Positions 9,911 through 19,872 of a DNA stretch of 64,000 bases are shown here, piece after piece. The notes under the pieces were generated by a model, which saw nothing but the letters and a program-made list of their open reading frames with translations, was not told the DNA's origin and searched no databases. Within the stretch, counting starts at the first letter, position 1; each line of letters opens with the position of its first letter. The translations under genes and the position numbers were made by a program. Origin of the DNA: Allantophomopsis cytisporea (Eukaryota; Ascomycota; Leotiomycetes; Phacidiales; Phacidiaceae); NCBI GenBank assembly GCA_024752435.1, contig CP103033.1:248001-312000 (forward strand), in the 5' to 3' direction.

Positions 9911-12457
9911 CTACCACCCGCCACCCTTCCCACCAAAGCCGGAGCTCTCCTCTATTTTCTTCTGGCCACCACCACTCCTCGTACTCTTCTGCTGCGCAGC
10001 TTCATGTTTCCTGAGCTCCTCAGGGACCTTCGAGATAGAGCTCTTCATGAGCATCTGCTTGAGGTCATACATGGTATCAGTATCCTCATTTCCAAGGAAA
10101 GTAATGGCCACACCACTCTTGCCGGCACGACCAGTACGACCAATACGGTGAGTATAACTCTCGATATTAGTAGCCATGTTGAAGTTAACGACGAGACTGA
10201 CGTCCGGTACGTCGATACCTCTACCCGCGAGATCAGTGGCGACGAGAACGTCTGTCTGTCCGGACCGCACTGATGCCAAAGCAGCCTCACGCTGATCTTG
10301 AGTTTTACTACCGTGAAGGGTGACTGCTGAGAAGCCCATGTGCTTGATATCTCGTGCCACTGCGTCACAGTTTCGCTTGATGTTGACGAAGACAATAATA
10401 GGGGGAGCGAATTCTCGAGAGGCAAGGATCTCGTTGAGACGCTTCTTTCTCTTGTCTTCGCCAGCAACGAACTCGACGCGTTGCTCGACAGTCTCGACGG
10501 CTTCTCCGACATTTCCGATGGTAACAATGGCAGGTCTTCGAAGGTACTTCTTGGCGATCTTTTCAACTGCTGGAGGCATGGTGGCTGTGTACATCATAGT
10601 CTGCCTGTATCGGTCTTTGCCTCCGAGATGCCTGCTCATGGCCTGTGGATCTTCCGCATCATCCGTGTCTGGCTTCTCGTTACCAACAGGTAAAGCATCA
10701 AGGATCTTGTTGACAGATTCTTCGAAACCCAAGTCAATCATACGATCTGCTTCATCCATGATGATGTAACAACATTGGCCTAGAACAAGGACCCGACGCT
10801 CGATACAGTCCACAAGACGACCTGGGGTGGCAATAATAATTTCTGCTCCATTTCGCATATTGTAGGCTTGTTCCTCAATGGAGTGACCACCAACGATACT
10901 AACACAAGTGAAGCCCAGTGGAGTTGCGAATTTTCGTGCTTCGACCTCAATTTGTTGAGCCAATTCACGGGTTGGTGCTAAGATGATTGCGTATGGACCA
11001 TCGTTCTTTGTAAATTCGTTCAAAGGAGGTAATTCCGAGATGTAGACGAGTAACGGAAGTAAGAATGCAGCAGTTTTACCTGAACCAGTAACAGCAACAC
11101 CAATAAGATCTCGTGCCTGTAAAGCGATTGGTATCGCAGCTCTTTGAACTGCAGATGGCTCAGTATATCCAACCTGTTCCACAACATCCAGCAACCTTTT
11201 TGGAAGGCCAGACTCAGCCCAAGAGCGCATTGGGTTTGGAATTGCTCCGCCCTTGGTACTGATGTTGAAATCTTCTTTGAAGATACGCCAATCTCTTTCT
11301 CGCATGTGCTCTAGTTTCTTTTCACTCCAGTGCTTGTCGAGGGAGTTGCGACCACCAGCATCCTCCTTTCGCCTTCTCTCCATCTCCATAAGTTCCTTGG
11401 CACGAATTCGGCCAGCTTCTCCGTCTCTCTCCTCCAAAGCCTTCGCATAGCGAAGTGCCCCTCCATCTCCCAAATCTTCCGCAAATCCACCCAGTCGTCC
11501 TCGTCCATAAAAGTTTGCCTCGGCTCTTGCTGCATAAATAGGATTATAATCTGGACTCGTATCCTCTTCTGCATTCCACTCAAAGTTGAACTTCTTTTCG
11601 GTTGTTCTTTTGCGCTTCTTCTGGGCAGAAAACGTCGACTTGTTGATCTCGGCTCCCATGTATCTTGCACGAATTAGCGCTGCCTCCGTATCTCCACCAC
11701 CCGGTGTTTTCTCTCCAGCCAATGATCCTCCCTTTCCGTTTCCCTTTCCAGGTTTGACTGGGGGCGCCATATCTCCGTTTGCGCGATCCCCTGAAGGTCG
11801 ATCCCCAGATAAACGACTTGATTGACTTCCTCGCATAGCTTTTGGACCTGTTGGAACTGCAGAAGCTCTTCCGTTCGAGTGCTGTTGCCAGTCCATCTCA
11901 TCGCCATATCTACCATTCGTAGGCGCTTTTGGTGGTGCACTTGGCTTCGAATCGAATCCATTCCCGCTTCGCTCAGTCTCAGATTTGCGCTTCTCTTCAA
12001 CCTCTTTTGCGCGTTTTTCCAAAGCTAGCTTTTCTCGCTGTGCCTTCGACATGAATTTCGGCTGTAAAGAACGTTTGTCAGTATTGGACTTCATGCGTAC
12101 TATATAAAGACAGTGAACATTGCGCCGCCTCATAAAATGATTTGTTGAGGGACGACATACCTTTGCAGCAGCTTCGTCTGCTTCTTTCTTCTTGCGAAGG
12201 ATTTCCTCAATTCCCAGAGGTCCACGGTCTCTTGGAGCGCCCCATCCTTTCTTCTTCTTTGGTACCGGCTCAAGTGCTGGAGGTGTTGGAAAATCGGATG
12301 GAGGCGGTGGAGGTAGATCTTGAGGCGGAGGAGGAGGCGCTGAAGCATCTGGTGGCGGCGGAGGAGGAGATGGTGGTCGCCCTTGGAAATCTGATGGCGG
12401 AGGTGGTGGTGCTATGTCGATATCACCATTGGCATGGCCGTTTGTTGCGCCCGACAT
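9911..12457 (-). CDS. PRP28: Pre-mRNA-splicing DEAD-box ATP-dependent RNA helicase Prp28
   Basis: Two exons on the minus strand: 12457-12161 and 12061-9911. The 99-nt intron (12062-12160) has a GTATGT donor and TTACAG acceptor, contains no in-frame stop and is a multiple of three, so a retained intron would add 33 residues. The spliced protein is 815 aa. The N-terminus is proline-rich, then an RS/basic charged linker (KAQREKLALEKRAKEVEEKR) follows. The helicase core has a Q motif (TEPSAVQ), Walker A AVTGSGKT, DEAD in IMDEADRM, motif III as TAT rather than the usual SAT, and HRIGRTGRAG. The segment WRIFKEDFNISTKGG-IPNPMRSW is diagnostic for Prp28. Role: it exchanges U1 for U6 at the 5' splice site during spliceosome activation (nucleus, U5 snRNP). 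It is divergent from the mL59 gene across 255 bp. Confidence 0.95.
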   Translation of the reverse strand: MSGATNGHANGDIDIAPPPPPSDFQGRPPSPPPPPPDASAPPPPPQDLPPPPPSDFPTPPALEPVPKKKKGWGAPRDRGPLGIEEILRKKKEADEAAAKVCRPSTNHFMRRRNVHCLYIVRMKSNTDKRSLQPKFMSKAQREKLALEKRAKEVEEKRKSETERSGNGFDSKPSAPPKAPTNGRYGDEMDWQQHSNGRASAVPTGPKAMRGSQSSRLSGDRPSGDRANGDMAPPVKPGKGNGKGGSLAGEKTPGGGDTEAALIRARYMGAEINKSTFSAQKKRKRTTEKKFNFEWNAEEDTSPDYNPIYAARAEANFYGRGRLGGFAEDLGDGGALRYAKALEERDGEAGRIRAKELMEMERRRKEDAGGRNSLDKHWSEKKLEHMRERDWRIFKEDFNISTKGGAIPNPMRSWAESGLPKRLLDVVEQVGYTEPSAVQRAAIPIALQARDLIGVAVTGSGKTAAFLLPLLVYISELPPLNEFTKNDGPYAIILAPTRELAQQIEVEARKFATPLGFTCVSIVGGHSIEEQAYNMRNGAEIIIATPGRLVDCIERRVLVLGQCCYIIMDEADRMIDLGFEESVNKILDALPVGNEKPDTDDAEDPQAMSRHLGGKDRYRQTMMYTATMPPAVEKIAKKYLRRPAIVTIGNVGEAVETVEQRVEFVAGEDKRKKRLNEILASREFAPPIIVFVNIKRNCDAVARDIKHMGFSAVTLHGSKTQDQREAALASVRSGQTDVLVATDLAGRGIDVPDVSLVVNFNMATNIESYTHRIGRTGRAGKSGVAITFLGNEDTDTMYDLKQMLMKSSISKVPEELRKHEAAQQKSTRSGGGQKKIEESSGFGGKGGGW

Positions 12458-12712
12458 TTGCGCCTTTCGTTTGCTCTAATATTCTATATGGTAGGGAAAA
12501 TGTGAATTACTCGGGTTCAGAGTATCTGGTGAGGTGAGTGAAGGAGAATGTCGAGTGTAGATGTTTTATGAATGTTGTTTGACGAGGCAACGTTCTCGAG
12601 GCAAGGCTGCGAATTGATAGAGTACGGTAGCCGAAGCGAACACACAACGCTGGCAATAATTTATGAGCCGCCATCCAGCATCACCAGATCCCAACAGCTC
12701 AACATCACAACC
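12458..12712. promoter_or_regulatory. Shared divergent promoter PRP28 / mL59
   Basis: Only 255 bp separate the start codons of two divergently transcribed housekeeping genes, so the promoter and both 5' UTRs must lie here. No TATA box is evident. Co-regulation is an inference from distance alone. Confidence 0.5.
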
Positions 12713-13279
12713 ATGTCGGTCTACAAGCAACATGTGCGACTGGCAGAGAAGCTGCCTCCGCGATTGACAAGATTCTTCGCGCGCTACCCACCACAATCAA
12801 TTCTTTCAGCCCAGACCGCCAAGCCTGCCTCGATACCAATCGCATCCAACACATCCTCATCGGATCCAAATGCGCCAACAATTGAAGCTGTTGCGCAGGA
12901 GCCTTTCCTTCCAGAGAATCCTTTCCGCGCTACAAAGCACCCGGTAACTGGCAGATGGCATGATCCAGTTTTCTCGTTACGGAGACAGGCCGAGCTTGTG
13001 AAGATGGCTAGAGAGCATGGTGTTGAGGAGCTCCTCCCACCCAGCGTTAAGGGATCTGCAGCTAAGCAGAAGAGAAGAGAGGAACAAGGTCTTCGGGTCA
13101 AGGGAACTGGTGTTGGAGAGAAGGTCAAGGGTAAGGAGTGGGAGCGAACATTGAAGGGAAGATTGGAGAAGAGAAGACAGGCTATGTTGGACATGCCGGA
13201 GCTCATCAACAAGTGGAAGCAGAGAGGTCATGGAAGATTCGGTATGAAGTGGCCTTCAAGATCGTCAACCAAGAGATAG
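12713..13279 (+). CDS. MRPL25: Mitochondrial large-subunit ribosomal protein mL59 (MRPL25)
   Basis: Single exon, 188 aa from the ATG at 12713 (MSVYKQHVRLAEKLPPRL); the frame is open upstream to 12572 but residues before this Met have no family character. The protein begins with LPPRLTRFFARYPPQS and has FLPENPFRATKHPVTGRWHDPVFSLRRQAEL, then VEELLPPS, and a basic C-terminal half with LKGRLEKRRQAMLDMPELI. These match yeast Mrpl25 in order and spacing. The fungal protein is longer because of an Ala/Ser/Pro insert at residues about 35-60. Role: structural component of the mitochondrial 54S subunit. Divergent from PRP28. Confidence 0.9.
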   Translation: MSVYKQHVRLAEKLPPRLTRFFARYPPQSILSAQTAKPASIPIASNTSSSDPNAPTIEAVAQEPFLPENPFRATKHPVTGRWHDPVFSLRRQAELVKMAREHGVEELLPPSVKGSAAKQKRREEQGLRVKGTGVGEKVKGKEWERTLKGRLEKRRQAMLDMPELINKWKQRGHGRFGMKWPSRSSTKR

Positions 13280-13594
13280 ACGTAAGAGGTTGGCTGTGGA
13301 AAACATTTGGGACTTGGCGTTCGACATGTGGATGGAATATTGTACAACACACAATCAATACGGTTATGACACATCATAGAGCTATCTGCATATATTTGCT
13401 TGCTTGAGATATAAAAAAAAATTGAAGTCCAATGGATAGTATGGCCAATTTATACTTGCCAACCATCTCCCTGTCGATTTGTCCAAACCTGGGGAAAGAT
13501 GACTAAGCAATAATATTCACTTCCTAATTTTGATATACTGCCAAATCTCCAGATTGAAAACGCAAATAAAAGCCAACATGACCCTATCTTCAAG
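13280..13594. other. Intergenic spacer mL59 to DPH4
   Basis: 315 nt holding the mL59 3' UTR (an A9 tract at about 13413) and the DPH4 promoter. No gene is seen. Confidence 0.5.
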
Positions 13595-14143
13595 ATGCCG
13601 CACCAAACCATGACCGAGAAGTGTCAGAAGGGTTTACCTACCCACTATGAGGTTTTGGGATTTTCCAACCTTGCAGAAGTCACGCAGCCGCTTCTGAAAA
13701 CTGCATACCGAAGAGCCCTCCTCATAAACCACCCGGACAAGTCGAAGGGGGCCAACTTCGGCAAACTTGAGGCAAATGAGTCCAGAAATCAAGCTTCAAA
13801 GTTGAGCATAGATCAGATTACGGAAGCCTTCAATATCTTGAATGATTCAAAGTCACGTGCGGCTTATGATCAGGAGCTGAGGTTAAGACCAGAGGGAGTT
13901 ACCGGAGCAGGAAAGGCGAAAGAGGTCTTCAAGACTGGCTTTGAGACGGTGGATTTGGATGATTTGGACTATGATGAGCACAAGAATGAATGGTATCGCA
14001 GCTGCAGATGTGGTGATGAGAGAGGGTTCCTGGTATTGGAATCAGACTTGGAAGAGGCTTCTGATGATGGAGAGCTAGGTGTTGGATGCAGAGGATGTAG
14101 TCTTTGGATCCGAGTTTTGTTTGGGGTTGTCGAGGATGACTGA
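13595..14143 (+). CDS. DPH4: Diphthamide biosynthesis protein 4 (J-domain, CSL zinc finger)
   Basis: Single exon, 182 aa. An alternative start is Met at 13610 (MTEKCQKG). Residues about 17-95 form a J domain with HYEVLGF, YRRALLINHPDKSKG (the HPD triad) and ITEAFNILND-SRAAYD. The C-terminal half is a CSL/DPH-type zinc finger: WYRSCRCGDERGF supplies a C-x-C pair and VGCRGCSLWIRVLF a C-x2-C pair. This pairing of domains is specific to Dph4/Jjj3. Role: iron or electron-carrying J-protein supporting the first step of diphthamide synthesis on elongation factor 2, cytosol. A second diphthamide gene, DPH6, lies 49 kb away in this window. All key residues are present. Confidence 0.93.
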   Translation: MPHQTMTEKCQKGLPTHYEVLGFSNLAEVTQPLLKTAYRRALLINHPDKSKGANFGKLEANESRNQASKLSIDQITEAFNILNDSKSRAAYDQELRLRPEGVTGAGKAKEVFKTGFETVDLDDLDYDEHKNEWYRSCRCGDERGFLVLESDLEEASDDGELGVGCRGCSLWIRVLFGVVEDD

Positions 14144-15021
14144 GAGATGGTGGAAGAATCAAAAACTGGAATATGGTGCAGCAGCATGTTGTCTATTTGC
14201 GGTGATGGAATCGAAGCATCGAAGTTGCAAGCCTTCATCTCGGAGCATCTTTCAGAAAGGACCTTGTTTCTGGGGAAGAAATACAACGTTTCAATCGACG
14301 CCAGGGTTCAGAAGCAGCCCTGGGTGCCATGCATATTCGGTGACTCAGACAACATACACGCTGTGGATTGTACGTGTCTATCAATGACCAGCTACATTGC
14401 AGGTTGCATGTCCCTGACCCGACTTCAAGCAAACAAGTTGAAAACTTACGAGGTCATCACCTATCCTTGCAGCCACCAGCAGATATACAAAGGCACACGA
14501 GGATGCAATGCTCAGTGTGCAGGGTCATGTGAATTATTACGAAGCTACCCTAAGAAATAAAGGATTTTCATAATTGAATTCGCACATATGTGCGGTGGTT
14601 TACTGAGCCAGATTTTAAGGTTGATAAGACGACCTTTTGGTCTTATGCTGGAGTGCGGTGTAGACATGTTGCTGTGCTTGGTCTGATGTCGAGATAATCA
14701 TCACCTATTACTTTGATATTGGCAACACAACAAGACCTTCTTGACCTCATGACTTTCATCTAATGATAGGTATGAAGTTATGGGTCTCGGTCCTTCCACA
14801 GAGTAAACCTTCTTTCAGTCGATGCTCATCTCGCAAACTACAGACTGAATCACCTTACACTGTTCAGCCACAATCTCCGCGTCTCCATCTATTCGCATCA
14901 ATACCTCTACGCACCGACAAAAACCACATGTGAAATTATCACAACAACAAGCAGACATCTACAAAAACATCACAATCACAATCACAATCACATATCAAAC
15001 TTACATGCAACCCCAAACAAA
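14144..15021. other. Intergenic region DPH4 to MND1
   Basis: 878 nt. An open frame of 137 codons starts four bases after the DPH4 stop (14147-14560), but its composition is unremarkable, it matches no family and it lies where the DPH4 3' UTR should be; it is not called as a gene. The end is A/C-rich (14940-15000), as is common in fungal 5' leaders. Confidence 0.45.
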
Positions 15022-15706
15022 ATGGTAAATCATCATCCCACTCCCCCAAAAACTCACCTAACGCCACCAGCCTCCTAAACCAAGCTCCGCGGCAACCAAG
15101 CAAGCCAAGAGCCTAGCCTGGTTCCACGCGTCCCTAACAGCACACACGCTCAAAGACCTGGAAAAGGCCCTGCCAAGCATAGCAGGCGTGCACGCAATGG
15201 CAGTAAAAGAGCTAGTCCAGACACTCGTCGACGAGAACCTGATACGGGTGGAGAAGATCGGGTCGGGGAACTGGTACTGGGCGTTTGCGGCGGCGGCGAA
15301 GAAGGACAAGGAGGGTGTTCTCGGGGGGCTTGAGAGCGAGGCGGGCAGGATTGAGGGGGCGATTGCGGAGGTTGAGGCGGGGATGGTGGGGGAGAGAGAG
15401 CGGGTTCGGGAGGGAGACGGGGACGGGGAGAGGGCTGCGGCGGTTGAGGCCAGGGCTAGGTTGGTGAGTGAGGTTCAGGCGCTTGGGGAGCTGTTGGCCT
15501 GCTATGCTGATAATGATCCTGTGGAGATGGCGAGGTTGGAGCGTGAGACGGAGGGTTTGGAGGGCTGTGCGCGTGCTTGGAGGGATAATGTTGAGTGCTT
15601 GGAGTGCTTTCTTGTCGCGCTTGCGGGTAGGGAGAAGGCGGCTGAGATTATGGGGGTGAGTTGTGGGAGTGCGTATGTGCGTGGGGAGGGTTTGAGAGAG
15701 TTGTGA
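15022..15706 (+). CDS. MND1: Meiotic nuclear division protein 1 (Hop2-Mnd1 complex)
   Basis: Exon 1 is exactly the ATG (15022-15024). Exon 2 is 15071-15706. The 46-nt intron starts GTAAAT and ends CTAACGCCACCAG. The product is 212 aa, close to yeast Mnd1 (219). The N-terminus MPPKPSSAATKQAKSLAWFH leads into a winged helix with FHASLTAHTLKDLEKALPSI and VHAMAVKELVQTLVDENLIR, then EKIGSGNWYWAF, all characteristic of Mnd1. A Glu/Arg-rich coiled coil fills residues about 90-180. Role: with Hop2, stimulates Dmc1/Rad51 strand invasion in meiosis. The coding DNA from 15240 on is much more GC-rich than its neighbours. Yeast MND1 also has an intron within its first codons, so the placement may be ancestral. 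Confidence 0.88.
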
Positions 15707-15940
15707 GGAGAGGTGTTGCTGGTGCTGATGGCTGAGATTCACTTGCTTTCAGGGGCTGGGAGGACGTGAGCATCGTAGCAAACATCTCTTGATGTCAAGA
15801 TAAAGCTCAGCAATGACCCTCGATAGAAATCGCTGGCTTGTGCGCTGCATTTGCCAGGCATCATATCGCTCTGCATATATTGCACATACATGTTCCATAA
15901 AATAACATGTATTGTGCACTTTCATCCCTACGTATAATCC

Positions 15941-16560
15941 TTACAATGACATATACTCTCGTCTATCGCGCGATGGAGCGATATATGTATCCCTAGGCTT
16001 ACAGAGTACGAAGTCCTTGCCCTTGGGAGGTTTCGATGTGACTTACATCGGCCCAACCTACGCAAATGGAAGCTCGCGCGTTCATCACCGAGTGCGCCGC
16101 CAAAACAACCAGCACCCAAGAAACAAGCATTATGCCACTGATGAACCCCAATTGGCCATACCGACCAAGCTTTCCGCACGTCCGCAGGGCCACCAAGGGA
16201 CATCGCATATCGCCGCAGACAGGCATGCGTGGCAGGGGCATGAAGTGAAGGAGGATACATGTGGCAGCGAGGACACCTCAGATGGCCGTCATAGAGTGGA
16301 CGCTGAATGTCTGCATCAGAGATCACCCAGTAGACATTGCAGCACATCGCAGACGGGTAAGCAGATCATTGCAGATTTGCAGCTTTTCTCGGCGCCCTGC
16401 AGGATGCAGCGAGATGGCGTTCGGCGAATTGGCTGGCTGCAGTGGACAAGAGGGATACCCAGGCTCTGGCGTGATGGTGCAAGATATACGCATTTACATA
16501 CACACGGCACTGCTTATGTATGGAATAGCGAGCGGGTTCGGCTGACTTACCGTGATGGTG
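15941..16560 (-). CDS. Possible spliced small membrane protein gene (weak)
   Basis: Two near-perfect donor sequences (GTAAGT) face the minus strand, at 16546-16551 and 16041-16046. The terminal exon model is 15997-15941, ending PRDTYIAPSRDRREYMSL and stop. It joins in phase after GAT at the 49-nt intron 15998-16046. The preceding exon (16047 to about 16290) encodes two hydrophobic stretches, ATCILLHFMPL and LGFISGIMLVSWVLVVLAAHSV. The 5' exons (to about 16560) cannot be placed with certainty because several acceptors fit. No family is recognised. The matching donor, phase and hydrophobic pattern make this more than a random frame, but it is unproven. Confidence 0.25.
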
Positions 16561-18027
16561 ATAGGACTTGATGTTCTGGGTACCGTACATCGATATGTAC
16601 ATACATACGTACATACATACACATGGGATGAAAGTCTTCGGAGCTTTGGACTTGCTTGCTGACAACTCGATATTCCGTACTGTCACTTCTCATTACATTC
16701 CTCATAATCCCGCCATGCTCTCAGACTCAACACCGCATATCTGCCCGATAGGCAGGCCCTTGGTCGTTATCCTGATTTACAGGTGGGCTTCGGCAGTTGC
16801 CGCTGATCATCACGATGTGCGCGTCTCGTCCTGCACTTTATCTTGAGAATTGACTTCCAGTTGAGCCGTGAGCTGTGAGGTATCTTCGTGTCCTTAGACA
16901 ACCAACGCGGTAAGGCTGATTGACTTTGCATGACGGTGCGGCAAAATTGAAGGTGAGGGAATTGGAGTTCGGCTGAGTGTGTATGGGGTACGAATGCACT
17001 TCGGAAGCCATTAATCTGCAATATACTCCATAGGGGCTGATGCTCCCAATCCCGCCATTTGGCTTTCTTTCGGTCCTATGAAGGGTTCAGAGCTTATGGG
17101 TCATGGAGCCCGTGAAGGCTCATTTTTGCTTGGTGGAGATAGAGGATGTACATACATATGTATGTATGTACATAGTTACTACTTACAATGATTGTGGAGT
17201 CGTGCAGTGTGGTATTGCGGGCCGTTACGGCTATTAAATCCCCCAATGAGGATATGGAGATGAGTGCAATGCTCTCTTCTTGGTGGGGATGTATTTTGCG
17301 CGGGAGGTGCTGTATATCCGACTGTATGTATGCTTTATGCGCGGATATATAGATATTCAGGGTCTTGTACGTAGTACTACTGAATCTAGATACTACTGCA
17401 GCCTTTGGGAAAGGGGGACAGGTGGTGTCGACGATGGTTGTCCTCGTGCCTACTTACCACTTGCTATTGCTCTTCTCATTATCTTCTTGCATATGATACT
17501 GTTGAAGCATACCATGAAAGAAGTCAGTATTGTCAATGAATGTTCTGCCATACATCTCACAATATTGCTAAGTGTCTGACGAACAACGTATGAGTATCTT
17601 CTTCGTATTAGTTGAGTTACTGTACTAGTACTCCGTACTATGTTCATACTGAAGTGCCCCACGTTTGAAGGACTGTAAAGGATAGGATCGAGGGTCTGCC
17701 CATGTCAGTAGAGTAAGGAGACCCGCTTGAACACTCATAGCTTAGCAAAATATCGCTCAGACACATCTACCAATGTACAGTACGCATGACACGAGCGCAG
17801 CTCTTCGCTAGGTTCAGCACCTTACCTAACGTCTCAAGAAGTGTGCCATGCTCAACGACGTAACGGTTATTGTTCCGAAGAAACAACGATAAGGCTGCTT
17901 ATGGTTTGGAGATTGACGATGACCGCGGAGACGACGGCAGTGTTGTGATCATACGATACTCTCTACTTGAATATTCAAATTGATAATAGACATGGGCGTG
18001 AATTGTGTGTTTGTATGTTTTTCTACA

Positions 18028-18058
18028 TACTACGTACAGGCATTCAATGTACGTAGTA
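18028..18058. repeat. 10-bp perfect inverted repeat
   Basis: TACTACGTAC (18028-18037) is followed, after an 11-nt loop, by its exact reverse complement at 18049-18058. It lies immediately before the GTGA microsatellite. It may be a cruciform-prone spot or a binding palindrome; no function is assigned. Confidence 0.6.
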
Positions 18059-18060
18059 GA

Positions 18061-18092
18061 GTGAGTGAGTGAGTGAGTGAGGGAGTGAGTGA
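18061..18092. repeat. GTGA microsatellite
   Basis: Eight or so tandem GTGA units with one GGGA interruption, in non-coding DNA upstream of palF. Confidence 0.85.
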
Positions 18093-18605
18093 CTGAAGTG
18101 ATGAGTGAGAGTGTCAGGCTCGGTCAAAAACCCTTCCGCCGCCACAAAGCCAGAAAAGCGCTCGTTCCACCCATCCCAGGCAATCTAGACTCCACAAACC
18201 AGCATCCAGCCCTTACAGTAGCGACTTTTGATTGTCTGAATCTCTTCTATGCAGTATCTGGGTGTATGATGTAGCTCTTTGATTTGTACATTATCTGTAA
18301 GTTGTAATCTACAGCCAGAAGTACACAACACTCATGACTTGGGGGGCATGAATAAGGTTCTAGGTATGTGAGTGTGAACGACTTTTACTATTTAGCTATT
18401 GTGTGCACAGGCGCATTGTATGGCGGGCGATACCCAATACATTTCGATAGATGGACAGTACCCATACAAGGACTGAGTATATGAGTATTGTCCTACGTAG
18501 GTAGACTCATATGCAGTGACCCTGGAGACATTCCTACATAAGTAGAATACCTCATTCAAATGAGTACGTAGTAGTGCTGCCATCCTCACAAAACATGGCA
18601 AAGTT

Positions 18606-18645
18606 GCATCATAGCATCATGGCATCATGGCATCATGGCATCATA
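18606..18645. repeat. 8-bp tandem repeat (GCATCATG)
   Basis: Five consecutive 8-bp units GCATCAT[GA]. The first and last units end in A, the middle three in G. Confidence 0.9.
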
Positions 18646-18959
18646 GTCAAACCAGGAGGAATCTTGCCTCAACGGCCATCAATGCTCGAAGAAAGAAGTC
18701 ATCCCTTGTTAGCTGCGCTTTTATTCCCCCTCATTGCCCCTCTACTACTATCGTCTTCCCATATTCTCTCCTCTCTTCTTGCAGTGTGCATGTATCGCGA
18801 ATTGAAAAGAAACGAAGGAGGAATAAGAAGAAATGGACCCGCTCTTCCGTCCCCAGTTCCACTAGAAAGAAAAACTAAGAAAGCCGGAGCGGCACTTCTA
18901 CGCAGTACTAGAGTATGGAGCAACAGAGAACAGAGCGCAAGGGCATTAGTGAATTCGTA

Positions 18960-19079
18960 TTGGAGGGAGAGGTAGATAGAGTAAGAGGGAGAGGGAGAGG
19001 GAGAGTGAGAGAATAAGAGTAGATCAATAGTATTTGAGAATCGAGTGACGTTGTATTATAGGAGTAAGAGTGTGTATGA

Positions 19080-19112
<33 letters not shown>

Positions 19113-19230
19113 AGTGACAAAGAATACATCTCGCTGATAAGGAGTGAGTGAGTGAGATTATTGAAGGAGAAGTGAGAGAAGTGAGAGAAGTGAGAGAGGA
19201 GAGAGAGAGAAGAGAGAGAGACAAGAGACA
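18960..19230. repeat. Purine-rich GA/GTGA low-complexity tract
   Basis: Runs of GAGAGG, GTGAGA (about 19081-19110) and GAAGTGAGA with GAGAGAGAGA tails. Open frames crossing it (Ser/Leu-rich or Glu/Arg-rich) are artefacts of the repeat. Confidence 0.85.
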
Positions 19231-19572
19231 ACACCACCCACCAAGAGATGGATGGCATGGGCCTTCTCTCTCACTCTCCCCTCGATGCACACTCCCACGG
19301 ACATTTTGTAGATCACTACCACTGCAAATAGTGTTCAGTATTTGTTTTGGCCACGATACTATTTCCAGCTTTCGTTTCGTTGAAGTGGCTCACTCATCTC
19401 ATCTCATCTCAATCTCAATCTCAATCTCAGTCTCATCTCTGGTTATGTTTACTTGACTTTGCCTCTAAGGCCCTCTCTACATCTGGTGCTCGTCCATTAT
19501 TGTTCCATACTATCGTGTCTTATCATCTGTTTACATACTTACATACTTACTTACCTATCTTATATCATTGTT

Positions 19573-19638
19573 CCTAATTTCTCACTCTCTCACTCTCTCA
19601 CTCTCTCTCTCTCTCTCACTCACTCTCTCTTTCTCTTG
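19573..19638. repeat. CT microsatellite in the palF leader
   Basis: Tandem CTCACTCT and CTCTCTCT units about 240 bp upstream of the palF start codon. Such pyrimidine tracts are frequent in fungal promoters and 5' leaders. Confidence 0.8.
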
Positions 19639-19872
19639 CCCTCTATCTATATCTACCGATCCCTCCCTTACGCAATCAGTTGGTCCCCCCTCCTCCGTCT
19701 TTTCCACCCACCCCCCCAAAAATAGGCGTGTACACTGGACACCGCAGAGAGTTTATAGCGCGTGCTCAAAGCGCGCCTGATTCTCGACTGCACATTGTTC
19801 GTCATTTCAGCAGCTTGGCACTCTTGGCATATACGTCCGACGGGGACAATCGAACACAACTTCACAACTATT

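Larger units (their letters stand above)
15707..19872. other. 4.1-kb gene-poor region upstream of palF, rich in microsatellites
   Basis: Long region without a confident gene. It holds a possible minus-strand spliced gene (15941-16560, listed separately), ACAT/GTAT runs around 16590-16625 and 17147-17174, a GTGA tract at 18061-18092, an 8-bp tandem repeat at 18606-18645, purine tracts at 18965-19230 and pyrimidine tracts at 19380-19440 and 19580-19635. The tracts closest to palF probably form its promoter and CT-rich leader. Confidence 0.5.

Noticed and set aside
10004..12028. Several open frames of 60-170 codons on both strands within PRP28
   Set aside because: They lie inside the helicase coding region in other frames; composition mirrors the real frame and none has its own motif.
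14147..14560. 137-codon frame immediately after DPH4
   Set aside because: Starts four bases past the DPH4 stop where a 3' UTR is expected, has no motif and no promoter space.
15212..15742. 176-codon minus-strand frame opposite MND1
   Set aside because: GC-rich coding DNA of MND1 leaves the antisense frame open; the product is a Leu/Arg/Pro-rich artefact without motifs.
16585..17180. ACAT/GTAT near-palindromes as possible transposon ends
   Set aside because: They are simple tetranucleotide runs that are self-complementary by nature; no element or target duplication surrounds them.
18908..19290. Leu/Ser-rich frames in the purine tracts
   Set aside because: Produced by simple GA/GTGA repeats rather than by a coding sequence.
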